Shown: positions 31,827-39,395 of the stretch, piece after piece
Layout of the letters: each line of letters opens with the position of its first letter
How positions within the stretch are numbered: position 1 is the first letter of the stretch
NCBI GenBank assembly: GCA_030655775.1
Contig: JAUSPI010000228.1
Location: forward strand, 1-39,395
DNA: 39,395 nucleotides
Direction of reading: 5' to 3'
Source of the DNA: Syntrophales bacterium
GTDB lineage: Bacteria; Desulfobacterota; Syntrophia; Syntrophales; JADFWA01
Notes under the pieces: generated by a model
Told to the model about the DNA's origin: nothing
Database searches by the model: none
Seen by the model: only the letters and a program-made list of their open reading frames with translations
Translations under genes and position numbers: made by a program

Positions 31827-34241
31827 TTATTGTCCCGACAATTTTTTTTCATTCCAACTTTGTGTGTCCAGGTCGTATTTAAAAAATTCTTCCTTCTCAT
31901 GCGTGCTCTCTTCTGGTGCATATTCAGTAGGGGCGGTCCCCTCAAGGAAACATGTAAAAACGGATTTTTTCGAATCAGGTTTTGCCAGGAGGCCTGTTTG
32001 GGGATCTATCCTGACGAATATAACTCCCTCAGGAACAGGGAAGAACTCAACAGGCATCTCTTCAAGAATCTTTTTCATAAAATAGAGCCAGATAGGGCTT
32101 GCTGCTCTGGAACCGGTTTCATATTTTCCCAATGGGATCTCTTCGTCAAAACCGATCCATACTCCGCATGCAAGGGAAGGCGTAAATCCGATGAACCAGG
32201 CATCCTTCAGGTCGTTCGTTGTTCCCGTCTTGCCTGCGACCGGCCGTTTGAGGGCCTTCACCCTCCATCCCGTACCGTTTTGAACTACATCCTGAAGGAT
32301 GTTGGTTGTGATGCATGTAATTCTGGGATCTATGACTTGTTCCGTTTTGGGCTGGTTTTCTTCAAAGACATGACCGGTTCTATCAACAATTTTTTTGATG
32401 TAATACGGTTCTACCTTTCCCCCCTGGTTTGCTAAGACACCGTATGTACTGACCATTTCCAAAAGAGTTACTCCTGAGGTTCCCAGGGCCATTGAGAGAT
32501 CTCTTGTAAGGGGGGATTTTATCCCCATATTGACGGCATAGTCTGCGGCGTAATTTATTCCTATATCCTTGAGAGTTTTTATCGTTACGAGGTTTCTTGA
32601 ATGAACAAGAGCAGTTCTCAAGGTTGTAGGTCCATAAAATTTCTCTTCATAATTTTGTGGTTTCCAGAGGCTGTCTTTTAGTGTGTCTTTAAATATAATA
32701 GGAGAATCCATAATGGTGGTAGAAGGTGTCAACCCTTTGTCAAAGGCAGCTGTATAGATAAAGGGTTTAAACGCAGAACCAGGCTGCCTTTTTGACTGAG
32801 TCGCTCGATTGAACTCACTTTTATCGAAGTTCCTTCCTCCTACCATGGCCTTTATTTCTCCTGTTTTCACATCCATACAGAGAAGTGATCCCTGCACGAT
32901 GGGCTCCTGTTCCAAGGCCAGTTTCAAGTGAGGTTCTTCGGTTTCTGATATTTCGATAACTCTTGCTTCCACTAAGTCACCGACATTGAGGACATCCGCA
33001 GGATTTCTGATGTTGACGCTGCCTGAAGCCACATCCGGATCCGGTATCCTTGCCCAGGACATGTACTTTAAGGCCATGGAGCCGTTATATTCGCCGACCC
33101 TTAATCGTACAATCTTTTGCTTGCTGTCAATACCTACTACGAGAGCCTTTATGATGCGGTCTTTTTCTGCCTTTTCATCCATTTTGCTCAGGAAGGAATC
33201 AAATTCCTCCATCGGTATTCTCTGTAGAGGACCTCTGTATCCCTGTCGCTTGTCTAATTCCCGTAAGCCCCTGTCCACCGCTGTCCGGGCGGCCTTTTGC
33301 ATCTCTATATTCAGAGTAGTGTAGACCTCAAGCCCTTCTCGATAAAGAACATTGCTTCCGTACTTGGTCTGAATGTACCGGCGGATATTTTCGGTAAAGT
33401 AGGGTGCTATCTTCTCCTCTTGTTTCGATTGTTTGAGTTCTAAGGGGGCTTTCAGTGCCTGCTCCTTTTCTTCTTCAGTGATATATTCTGCTTCGGCCAT
33501 TCTACTCAGGACGTAGGCCTGCCGCTGGAGTGCTCTCTTGGGGTGGTAGAAAGGAGAATACCTGCTGGGCGCCTTGGGGAGACCGGCTAAAAGAGCTGCT
33601 TCAGAAAGGGTGAGATCCCGTGCACTTTTTCTGAAATATCTTTGCGATGCGGCCTCTATTCCGTATGTGCCATGTCCCAGATAGATGTGGTTAAGGTAGA
33701 GATTCAAAATTTCATACTTTTTAAGATATTTGTCTATTCTGTATGCTAAAATTGCCTCTTTGAATTTTCTAATATAACTTTTTTTAGGGGAGAGGAAGAG
33801 TGATTTAGCGACTTGCTGTGTTATTGTGCTTCCGCCCTGCACGATTTTTCCGGCTTCTACATTTCTGAAAAAAGCCCTAATTATACCATGTAGATCTATG
33901 CCCTCGTGCTGGAAAAATCGCGCATCTTCCGCAGCAACAAAGGCCTGAATAACGACTTTGGGAGTCTGTGTTATAGAGATAACCTTTCTATCCTCCAGGT
34001 AGAATTCGTCTATCAGTTTATCATCGTCGGAATAAACCCTGGTGATTATACTTGGTCTGTAATCCTTGAGAGAGGCGATGCTCGGCAAGTCTCTTATTGC
34101 GACATATAAAAATCCGCTTCCAGCCAGAGCAAGGATGATTAAAAGGAATAATATTCCCCGAAGAGTTTTCCTGGAAATAAAACCCTTTTTGCCATCGCTC
34201 CCCTTTTTTATACTTTTGAGAGAGAGTTTTTCTCCGGCCAT
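31827..34241 (-). CDS. Bifunctional penicillin-binding protein 1A
   Basis: An 804-residue class A PBP. There is one N-terminal membrane anchor (about 28-50). The GT51 glycosyltransferase domain has the catalytic Glu105 in AAEDARFFQHEG and GGSTITQQVAKSLF; an OB-like linker follows; the transpeptidase has SxxK at Ser489-Lys492 (GSAFKPF), the SRN triad and KTGTTNDLKDAWFIG. It polymerises and cross-links peptidoglycan in the periplasm. Its ATG overlaps the tatC stop by one base (TAATG), so it is translationally coupled to tatC. The C-terminal tail after the transpeptidase (about 740-804) is acidic and charged. Confidence 0.96.
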   Translation of the reverse strand: MAGEKLSLKSIKKGSDGKKGFISRKTLRGILFLLIILALAGSGFLYVAIRDLPSIASLKDYRPSIITRVYSDDDKLIDEFYLEDRKVISITQTPKVVIQAFVAAEDARFFQHEGIDLHGIIRAFFRNVEAGKIVQGGSTITQQVAKSLFLSPKKSYIRKFKEAILAYRIDKYLKKYEILNLYLNHIYLGHGTYGIEAASQRYFRKSARDLTLSEAALLAGLPKAPSRYSPFYHPKRALQRQAYVLSRMAEAEYITEEEKEQALKAPLELKQSKQEEKIAPYFTENIRRYIQTKYGSNVLYREGLEVYTTLNIEMQKAARTAVDRGLRELDKRQGYRGPLQRIPMEEFDSFLSKMDEKAEKDRIIKALVVGIDSKQKIVRLRVGEYNGSMALKYMSWARIPDPDVASGSVNIRNPADVLNVGDLVEARVIEISETEEPHLKLALEQEPIVQGSLLCMDVKTGEIKAMVGGRNFDKSEFNRATQSKRQPGSAFKPFIYTAAFDKGLTPSTTIMDSPIIFKDTLKDSLWKPQNYEEKFYGPTTLRTALVHSRNLVTIKTLKDIGINYAADYAVNMGIKSPLTRDLSMALGTSGVTLLEMVSTYGVLANQGGKVEPYYIKKIVDRTGHVFEENQPKTEQVIDPRITCITTNILQDVVQNGTGWRVKALKRPVAGKTGTTNDLKDAWFIGFTPSLACGVWIGFDEEIPLGKYETGSRAASPIWLYFMKKILEEMPVEFFPVPEGVIFVRIDPQTGLLAKPDSKKSVFTCFLEGTAPTEYAPEESTHEKEEFFKYDLDTQSWNEKKLSGQ

Positions 34242-34984
34242 TATACTTTGTTCTTGGCCTCCTTTTTTTCTGACAATTTTACGACCCAGATGCTTATTTC
34301 GTACAGCAGCATTACCGGGATGGCCATCATTATCTGGGTGACAATATCAGGAGGGGTAAGCACTGCGGCAACAATGAAGGCAATTAGTATGGCATATTTT
34401 CTCTTGGCGGACAATGTTCTGGAGTTTACGAGGCCTATCCGGGCCATGAAAAACATGAAGATGGGGAGTTCGAAGATGATGCCGAATGCGAGGAGAAGCT
34501 TACACGAAAATGAGAGGAATTCCTTTAAGGTAAGCATCGGTTTGATAAAATCCGTAGCAAAACCGACAAAGAATTTAAACCCGAAAGGGAAAACAACAAA
34601 ATATGCAAAGAGAGATCCCCCAACAAAGAAGATGGTGGAGAAAAGGACAAACGGGAAAGCGTATTTTTTCTCTGAGACGTAAAGTCCCGGAGATATAAAT
34701 TTCCATATCTGATACAGGACAAATGGGCTGGCGAGAAATAATCCTCCGAAGAAGGATACCTTAAGATACGTAAAGAATGCCTCAGGGAGACTCGTAAATA
34801 TCATGGAACTGTTTTCGGGGAGTGTGGCAATAAGAGGCAAAGTAAGAATCTTGAAGAGCCATTCCTTAAAGGTAAAGCATATTAGAAAAGAGACACCTAC
34901 CGCGATGAAACTGTATATGAGTCTTTTTCTCAGCTCTTCCAGATGGGAAGTGACAGGCTGTTTTTCTTCTGTAGTATTGTCCAT
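34241..34984 (-). CDS. tatC: Sec-independent protein translocase TatC
   Basis: A 247-residue protein with six membrane segments. Family signatures are the N-terminal SHLEELRKRLIYSF (about 14-27) and the SPFVLYQIWKFISPGLY segment (about 80-97). It binds twin-arginine signal peptides and, with TatA, moves folded proteins across the inner membrane. The spacer to tatA contains a long palindromic repeat. Confidence 0.97.
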   Translation of the reverse strand: MDNTTEEKQPVTSHLEELRKRLIYSFIAVGVSFLICFTFKEWLFKILTLPLIATLPENSSMIFTSLPEAFFTYLKVSFFGGLFLASPFVLYQIWKFISPGLYVSEKKYAFPFVLFSTIFFVGGSLFAYFVVFPFGFKFFVGFATDFIKPMLTLKEFLSFSCKLLLAFGIIFELPIFMFFMARIGLVNSRTLSAKRKYAILIAFIVAAVLTPPDIVTQIMMAIPVMLLYEISIWVVKLSEKKEAKNKV

Positions 34985-35018
34985 TTATAATATTCCATAC
35001 GGGTACTGGGAGGGATTC

Positions 35019-35160
35019 CTTTACCCACAGGTAAAGACTTTAGTTTAAATTTGCATGTAAAGAGAGAGGCACAAAGTAACAAAGGCACAGAGGCACAAAG
35101 AAAAAACAAGAAATTTAATGTCACTTTGTGCCTTTGTAACTATGTGTCTTTGTGCCTCTC
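35019..35160. repeat. Long palindromic element, tatA-tatC spacer
   Basis: A left hairpin CTTTAC-CCACAG-GTAAAG (35019-35036) is followed by ACTTTAGTTTAAATTTGCATGT, split here as ACTTTAGTTT and ATTTGCATGT, and then by a long inverted repeat with outer arms GAGAGGCACAAAG (35064-35076) and CTTTGTGCCTCTC (35148-35160). It is clearly homologous to the element at 25493-25656. Its right arm supplies the last codons and the stop of tatA. Confidence 0.8.
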
Positions 35161-35409
35161 TTTGTTGTCTTTTTCGGATGAGAGTGGTTTTTCGTCATTT
35201 TTACCGTGTACAAGTGAATCCTTTATATCATCTATTTCATCCTTGATTTCATCTACATTCAAAGTTTCTTTAACATCGTTTGTGGCCCTTCGGAATTCGG
35301 ACAAGCCTTTCCCCAGAGCTTTAGCAATATCGGGCAGTTTTTTCGGACCTATAATGATTAATGCCACAACGAGAATGACTATAAGCTCAGGCATGCCAAT
35401 ACCGAACAT
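35140..35409 (-). CDS. tatA: Twin-arginine translocase subunit TatA/TatB family
   Basis: An 89-residue protein: a short N-terminal membrane helix (MFGIGMPELIVILVVALIII), the GPKKLP hinge, an amphipathic helix (DIAKALGKGLSEFRRA) and a charged tail. It forms the Tat pore element. The ATG at 35409 follows AGAGGATAGTATC; a longer frame reaches back into a repeat array and is rejected. The last residues (ERHKDT) and the stop are encoded by the arm of a dispersed palindrome, so the C-terminus has been rewritten by repeat insertion. Confidence 0.93.
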   Translation of the reverse strand: MFGIGMPELIVILVVALIIIGPKKLPDIAKALGKGLSEFRRATNDVKETLNVDEIKDEIDDIKDSLVHGKNDEKPLSSEKDNKERHKDT

Positions 35410-35428
35410 GATACTATCCTCTGTTATT

Positions 35429-35536
35429 GAGTTTCGAGTTTCGAGTTTCGAGTTCAAAGTTCAAAGTTCAAAGTTCTGAGTTTCGTGCCTCGATTTGAAC
35501 TCAGAACTCAAAACCTTGAACTCGGAACTTTGAGTT
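35429..35536. repeat. Heptad GAGTTTC / GTTCAAA / GAACTC repeat array
   Basis: Three GAGTTTC units, then AGTTCAA units in tandem, then CGATTTGAACTCAGAACTC and TTGAACTCGGAACTTTGAG. The left half is largely complementary to the right half, giving a long imperfect hairpin between tatA and its promoter. Confidence 0.8.
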
Positions 35537-35540
35537 AAGG

Positions 35541-35568
35541 AATATATATGGTTTTGAATGTTTGTCAA
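35541..35568 (-). promoter_or_regulatory. Promoter for tatA-tatC-PBP1A
   Basis: TTGACA (35563-35568) and TATATT (35541-35546) on the minus strand, spaced 16 nt. The heptad array would lie in the 5' UTR. Confidence 0.55.
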
Positions 35569-35681
35569 TGGTTTTTACAACACCTGGTTGTTTCTAAAAC
35601 TTTTTGATTTTTACAGTGTTGTGTGGTAGAAACCTCAAACAGTATCCATCTACTTTACGTTAAGAAATATGGAGGTGACAG

Positions 35682-36737
35682 ATGTCTTTAAAAACAGGAA
35701 TTGTGAAAGATTATAAATACCTAAGACATGAGACTGGTTCTTATCATCCGGAATCGCCTGAAAGACTGGAAGGAATGTACGAAATGATCGAGGCTCCGGA
35801 TATGAAAGGGAAATTTATCGAAATAGAACCTCGCCATGCTACTCATGAAGAAATAGGGATGATCCATCAGTCTTCTTATATAGACTTGGTTGCCAGTACA
35901 GCCGGTAAGGCTCATACGTCACTTGATCCAGATACATCTACATCACCGGAATCATACGATGTAGCAAAGTTGGCTGTAGGGGGGATGTGTAATGCCATAG
36001 ACAGTGTTGTTAAGGGAGAAGTGGACAACGCCTTTGCCTTTGTAAGGCCTCCGGGGCACCATGCGGAGGCGAACAGAGCAGCCGGTTTCTGTATATTTAA
36101 CAATGTTGCCATCGGTGCTTTGCATGCGATAAAGAATCACAATATGGAGAAGGTGCTCATTATTGACTGGGATCTGCACCATGGAAACGGTACACAGCAC
36201 TCCTTCTATGATGATCCTCGAATTTTGTATTTCTCGACACACCAATACCCATTCTATCCTGGTACGGGTGGTGTTCAGGAGATAGGTAATGGAAAAGGAG
36301 AGGGATACACAATAAATGTTCCACTAAGAAGTGGGCCGGGGGACAGTGAATATCTAAAGATTTTCAGACAGATTCTTCAGCCGGTCGCCATTGAGTTTAA
36401 TCCTGATATAGTCATGCTTTCGGCTGGATTTGACATCTATTACAAGGATCCCCTGGGTGGAATGAAGGTTTCTCCTGGTGGTTTCGGTGAGATGACACGG
36501 GTCCTTATGGATATTGCCGATCGTTGCTGTGGTGGAAAATTTGTTGTAATTCTTGAAGGTGGTTATCATATCGCCGGCATTGCTGAATCGGCAAGGGTGG
36601 TGCTTAATGAGATGTGCGGAGAAACTTGTGTAACCGAGGAGGAGCTGGCAAAAACAGCAGGGGATGCCAGCAGCTCAATAGACACGGTTATTGAAACGGT
36701 TATTGGGCAGATCAAGCCGTTTTGGCCGGTGTTCTGA
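35682..36737 (+). CDS. Histone-deacetylase-family (AcuC/HDAH-like) hydrolase
   Basis: A 351-residue arginase/deacetylase-fold protein of the class II HDAC type. FVRPPGHHAEANRAAGFCIFNN (about 118-139) holds the tandem catalytic His; IIDWDLHHGNGTQ (about 163-175) holds zinc ligands Asp and His, and LSAGFDIYYKDPLGG (about 246-260) holds the third ligand Asp. Bacterial members deacetylate acyl-lysines, acetylpolyamines or other amides. Natural substrate unknown. A strong TGGAGGTGACAG precedes the ATG. No neighbour suggests a pathway. Confidence 0.88.
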   Translation: MSLKTGIVKDYKYLRHETGSYHPESPERLEGMYEMIEAPDMKGKFIEIEPRHATHEEIGMIHQSSYIDLVASTAGKAHTSLDPDTSTSPESYDVAKLAVGGMCNAIDSVVKGEVDNAFAFVRPPGHHAEANRAAGFCIFNNVAIGALHAIKNHNMEKVLIIDWDLHHGNGTQHSFYDDPRILYFSTHQYPFYPGTGGVQEIGNGKGEGYTINVPLRSGPGDSEYLKIFRQILQPVAIEFNPDIVMLSAGFDIYYKDPLGGMKVSPGGFGEMTRVLMDIADRCCGGKFVVILEGGYHIAGIAESARVVLNEMCGETCVTEEELAKTAGDASSSIDTVIETVIGQIKPFWPVF

Positions 36738-36760
36738 TATTTAACAAATAACTGTAGCAT

Positions 36761-36930
36761 AGGGTTTTAGCCCTGCCGATTAAATGACAGCCCTGAAGGG
36801 CTGCACACTACAATGACCGGAAGCGCATCCCGCATGTCCCGCCTTGTAGGCGGAGCAGGGGGCGCAATAGAAAACAAACATATTCCTTACCGGGAAGTCC
36901 CGCCCTGTGGGCAGGGAGCTTCACATTCCC
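36761..36930 (+). repeat. Cluster of REP-like hairpins and dispersed element copy B
   Basis: AGGG-TTTTAG-CCCT (36761-36774) and CAGCCC-TGAA-GGGCTG (36788-36803) come first. Then GACCGG, GCGCATCCCGCA, a CCGCCTTGTAGGCGG hairpin, GGGGGCGCAAT, GAAAACAAACATATT and CCGGGAAG follow, in the same block order as copy A (17985-18140, opposite strand). It closes with GCCCTGTGGGC and GGGAGCTTC, as in the REP at 9983. No gene is seen in 36738-37052. Confidence 0.7.
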
Positions 36931-37052
36931 AAATTGATTTTACGCAGTACTGTAAGGTCTCCCCGATCCCCGATCAAAGTTGGGGATGGTCGGGGACAGG
37001 CTTAGCACTACACGAACGACGGCAAAACTCGAAATTTAAAATTGGAGGGTTT

Positions 37053-37337
37053 ATGATAACGAAGGAAGAGGTGGGCCATGTGGCACATCTGGCAAGACTT
37101 CATTTTAACGAGGTGGAGCAGGAAAAATTTACATCTCAGCTCAATGACATACTGATGTACATTGATAGGTTAAATAAGGTCGACACCCCTGACATTCAGC
37201 CAACGACACATGCGATCTCTTTGAACAATGCCTTCAGGGATGATGTGGTTAAGGAATCTCTTGGCCGTGACCTTGCACTGACCAATGCCCCCGATGAAAA
37301 GGAGAGCTGCTTCAGGGTGCCGAAGGTTATAGAATAG
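37053..37337 (+). CDS. gatC: Asp/Glu-tRNA amidotransferase subunit C
   Basis: A 94-residue GatC of normal length (MITKEEVGHVAHLARLHF; a central YIDRLNKVDT; and a C-terminal APDEKESCFRVPKVIE typical of the family). It holds GatA and GatB together in the GatCAB amidotransferase, which makes Gln-tRNA and/or Asn-tRNA by transamidation. A TTGGAGGG signal precedes the ATG; a longer frame reaches into repeat DNA and is rejected. Confidence 0.95.
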   Translation: MITKEEVGHVAHLARLHFNEVEQEKFTSQLNDILMYIDRLNKVDTPDIQPTTHAISLNNAFRDDVVKESLGRDLALTNAPDEKESCFRVPKVIE

Positions 37338-37344
37338 GAATATC

Positions 37345-37436
37345 TGGGTTCTGGGTTAAGAGTTTTGAGTTCAGAGTTCTGGGTTCAGAGTCGAACTTGA
37401 AACTTTGAACTTTGAACTCGGAACTCGGAACTCAAT
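37345..37436. repeat. Heptad repeat array inside the gat operon
   Basis: Tandem GGGTTCT / GAGTTCA-type units followed by GAACTTT / GAACTCG units, again self-complementary overall. It fills nearly the whole gatC-gatA spacer and ends just before the gatA Shine-Dalgarno. Confidence 0.8.
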
Positions 37437-37451
37437 CTAACAGGAGATGAT

Positions 37452-38915
37452 GTGGAATTAAACCGGTTAACAATTCATGAATTACAGGAGATGATAAAAG
37501 CGGGGAAGACTACCTCTTCCGCTATAGTTGAGTCAGCTTGTAACAGGATAGATGCAGTTGAGGATAAGGTTAATTCTTATATTACACTCCTTAGTGATTC
37601 GGCACTGAAGGAAGCAGAAGAAGCCGATGAAGAGATAAAAAAGGGAAACATAAAAGTCCTCACCGGAATACCCATCGCGGTGAAGGATATTATGTGTACT
37701 AAAGGTGTGAGGACGACCTGTGGATCAAAAATACTTCACAACTATATCCCTCCCTATGATTCTACGGTGGTAAAGAAGTTGAGGGAAGCCGGCGCCATAT
37801 TTATTGGCAAGACTAATATGGATGAATTTGCCATGGGTTCGTCGACAGAGACCTCTTACTTCGGTATCACCAGAAATCCCTGGGATCTCGAGAGGATACC
37901 GGGAGGTTCCAGCGGTGGTTCCGCTGCCGCCGTTGCCGCCGATGAATGTATTGCCTCTCTCGGTTCCGATACCGGGGGATCTATCAGGCAGCCGGCTGCG
38001 ATGTGCGGTGTGGTCGGGTTTAAGCCGACTTACGGGAGAGTCTCACGTTTCGGGCTGATAGCTTTCGCATCGTCGCTTGATCAGATTGGCCCCTTCACGA
38101 AGGATGTTGAAGACTGTGCCATATTGATGAACGTGATCGCCGGGTATGACCCGATGGATTCCACGTCTGTTCCGATGGAAGTTCCCGATTACAGGAAATA
38201 TATTGCAAAGGGAATAGATGGCTGGACTATCGGGATACCAAAGGAATATTTTATTGAGGGGATTGATCCCGAGGTGTCTGATGCCGTCAAGGGCGCGATG
38301 GGGGTCATGGAGAAACTCGGGGCACAATGCATAGAGGTTTCCCTGCCCCATTCGGAATATTGCGTTGCCGTTTATTATGTTGTTGCCCCTGCAGAGGCTA
38401 GTTCAAACCTTGCGCGCTACGACGGGGTGAGATACGGTTTACGGTCAGAGTTCAAAGAGGGGGATGGCCTTTTGGAGATGTACAAAAAAACCCGTTCTGA
38501 AGGCTTTGGTGCAGAGGTAAAAAGGAGAATAATGATCGGCACTTACGCCCTTTCCTCCGGCTACTACGATGCCTATTACAAAAAGGCGTCTCAGGTGAGG
38601 ACGTTGATCAAGAGGGATTTTGAGGAGGCATTCCGAAAATGCGATGTTGTTCTTACCCCCACAGTTCCTGCCCCGGCTTTCAAAATCGGGGAGAAGACGG
38701 ATGATCCTCTGCAAATGTATCTTTCTGATATATTTACGTTATCAGCCAACCTTGCCGGAATTCCCGGGATTTCTGTCCCCTGTGGTTATACGAAAAGTGG
38801 TCTTCCAATAGGGCTTCAGCTTCTGGCCGGCCATTTTGAAGAAGGAAAATTGATTCAGGCGGCCTCTGCTTACGAGAAACATTCGAAAATAGAAATCAGG
38901 AGACCGGAAATATAA
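37452..38915 (+). CDS. gatA: Asp/Glu-tRNA amidotransferase subunit A
   Basis: A 487-residue amidase-signature protein. The catalytic Lys lies in [11 protein letters not shown] (about 75-85), and the Ser pair lies in [14 protein letters not shown] and [13 protein letters not shown] (about 150-185). It releases ammonia from glutamine and feeds it to GatB. The start is GTG at 37452 with AGGAG five bases upstream. The stop overlaps the gatB start by one base (TAATG). Confidence 0.97.
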   Translation: MELNRLTIHELQEMIKAGKTTSSAIVESACNRIDAVEDKVNSYITLLSDSALKEAEEADEEIKKGNIKVLTGIPIAVKDIMCTKGVRTTCGSKILHNYIPPYDSTVVKKLREAGAIFIGKTNMDEFAMGSSTETSYFGITRNPWDLERIPGGSSGGSAAAVAADECIASLGSDTGGSIRQPAAMCGVVGFKPTYGRVSRFGLIAFASSLDQIGPFTKDVEDCAILMNVIAGYDPMDSTSVPMEVPDYRKYIAKGIDGWTIGIPKEYFIEGIDPEVSDAVKGAMGVMEKLGAQCIEVSLPHSEYCVAVYYVVAPAEASSNLARYDGVRYGLRSEFKEGDGLLEMYKKTRSEGFGAEVKRRIMIGTYALSSGYYDAYYKKASQVRTLIKRDFEEAFRKCDVVLTPTVPAPAFKIGEKTDDPLQMYLSDIFTLSANLAGIPGISVPCGYTKSGLPIGLQLLAGHFEEGKLIQAASAYEKHSKIEIRRPEI

Positions 38916-39395
38916 TGGGATACGAAGTTGTTATAGGGCTCGAAGTTCATGCCCAGCTCCTCACCAACACGAAGATATTTTGCGGTTGTTCCACCAAATT
39001 CGGGGCGGCTCCCAACAGTCACACCTGCCCGATATGTATCGGTATGCCCGGGGTTCTTCCGGTCATGAACAGAAAGGTGGTGGAATATACAATAAGGATG
39101 GCCCTGGCGATCCACTGCCGTATCAACGGGGAAAACAGTTTTGCCAGGAAGAACTATTTTTATCCCGACCTCCCCAAGGGATACCAGATTTCCCAGTATG
39201 CCTATCCGCTTGCAGAAGACGGATATGTAGACGTAGAGACGAATGGCGAAAAAAAGAGGATAGGTGTTACAAGAATTCATATGGAGGAGGATGCGGGAAA
39301 ACTTATCCACGATGAAAACAACCCCTCGAGTTATGTAGATCTTAACAGGGCAGGAGTTCCCCTTATAGAGATTGTCAGTGAACCCGATATGAGAA
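38915..39395 (+). CDS. gatB: Asp/Glu-tRNA amidotransferase subunit B, 5' part
   Basis: The first 160 residues of GatB, open to the window edge. [20 protein letters not shown] starts the family's cradle domain; zinc-type cysteines are seen in FCGCS and CPICIGMPG, and [13 protein letters not shown] and [14 protein letters not shown] are characteristic. It binds the misacylated tRNA and carries out the kinase and amidation step. The ATG overlaps the gatA stop. Confidence 0.97.
   Translation, partial: MGYEVVIGLEVHAQLLTNTKIFCGCSTKFGAAPNSHTCPICIGMPGVLPVMNRKVVEYTIRMALAIHCRINGENSFARKNYFYPDLPKGYQISQYAYPLAEDGYVDVETNGEKKRIGVTRIHMEEDAGKLIHDENNPSSYVDLNRAGVPLIEIVSEPDMR

Noticed and set aside
36813-37052. 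N-terminal extension of GatC
   Set aside because: The extra 80 codons read through repeat hairpins, and GatC proteins are about 95 residues long.

Overview
The window is a Gram-negative bacterial chromosome segment of moderate G+C. The family mix fits an anaerobic or facultative Desulfobacterota-like (deltaproteobacterial) genome: a fused FAD/4Fe-4S/CCG 2-hydroxyacid dehydrogenase, an LpoA-like TPR/periplasmic-binding lipoprotein, tatA-tatC-PBP1A, gatCAB and many palindromic intergenic repeats. That placement is an inference from gene content, not from a marker gene. No rRNA, tRNA, CRISPR array or intact insertion sequence was seen.

Layout. 1-4984 is an accessory, A+T-rich strip: the start of a leftward gene, a solute-binding lipoprotein, a 29-codon ORF coupled to a divergent acetolactate-synthase-like enzyme, a decayed cupin gene, and a 705-bp copy of part of the ilvBNC operon set between 133-bp direct repeats. 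4985-9858 (minus) holds an exported phosphatidylserine-decarboxylase-family enzyme coupled to an exported transglutaminase-like protein, then purU and a PLP aminotransferase. 10217-15364 (plus) holds a flippase-like membrane protein, a CNT nucleoside transporter and the fused dehydrogenase. 15361-21378 (minus) holds the LpoA-like lipoprotein, a PLD-family protein and gmhA-grpE-dnaK. 21583-31817 (minus) is an amino-acid block: an AlaC-like aminotransferase, ilvB-ilvN-ilvC-ilvD-HAD, and a second ilvB-ilvN pair. 31827-35409 (minus) is tatA-tatC-PBP1A. 35682-39395 (plus) is a deacetylase-family protein and gatC-gatA-gatB (cut by the window edge).

The most interesting content is regulatory. Three transcription units, at 21583-23097, 27231-29178 and 29881-31817, each begin with a TTGACA-type promoter, a short leader ORF crowded with one amino acid (Ala, Ile, and Val respectively), and an intrinsic terminator just before the structural gene. 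In each case a leader segment can pair with the 5' arm of the terminator, as expected of ribosome-mediated attenuation. The Ile and Val leaders fit known ilv logic. An alanine-rich leader before an alanine-aminotransferase-like gene is, as far as I know, not a standard textbook attenuator and is the best candidate for an undescribed control element.

Branched-chain synthesis is highly redundant: two complete acetolactate synthases, an extra intact ilvN copy at 3820-4293, and a divergent ALS-like enzyme with a cysteine-rich insert. The intergenic spaces carry several repeat families, each seen more than once in this window: GGCACAAAG long inverted repeats, heptad GAGTTC/GAACTC arrays, REP-like hairpins ending GGGAGCTTC, and a shared GCGCATCCCGCA element. 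There is also one MITE-like element.
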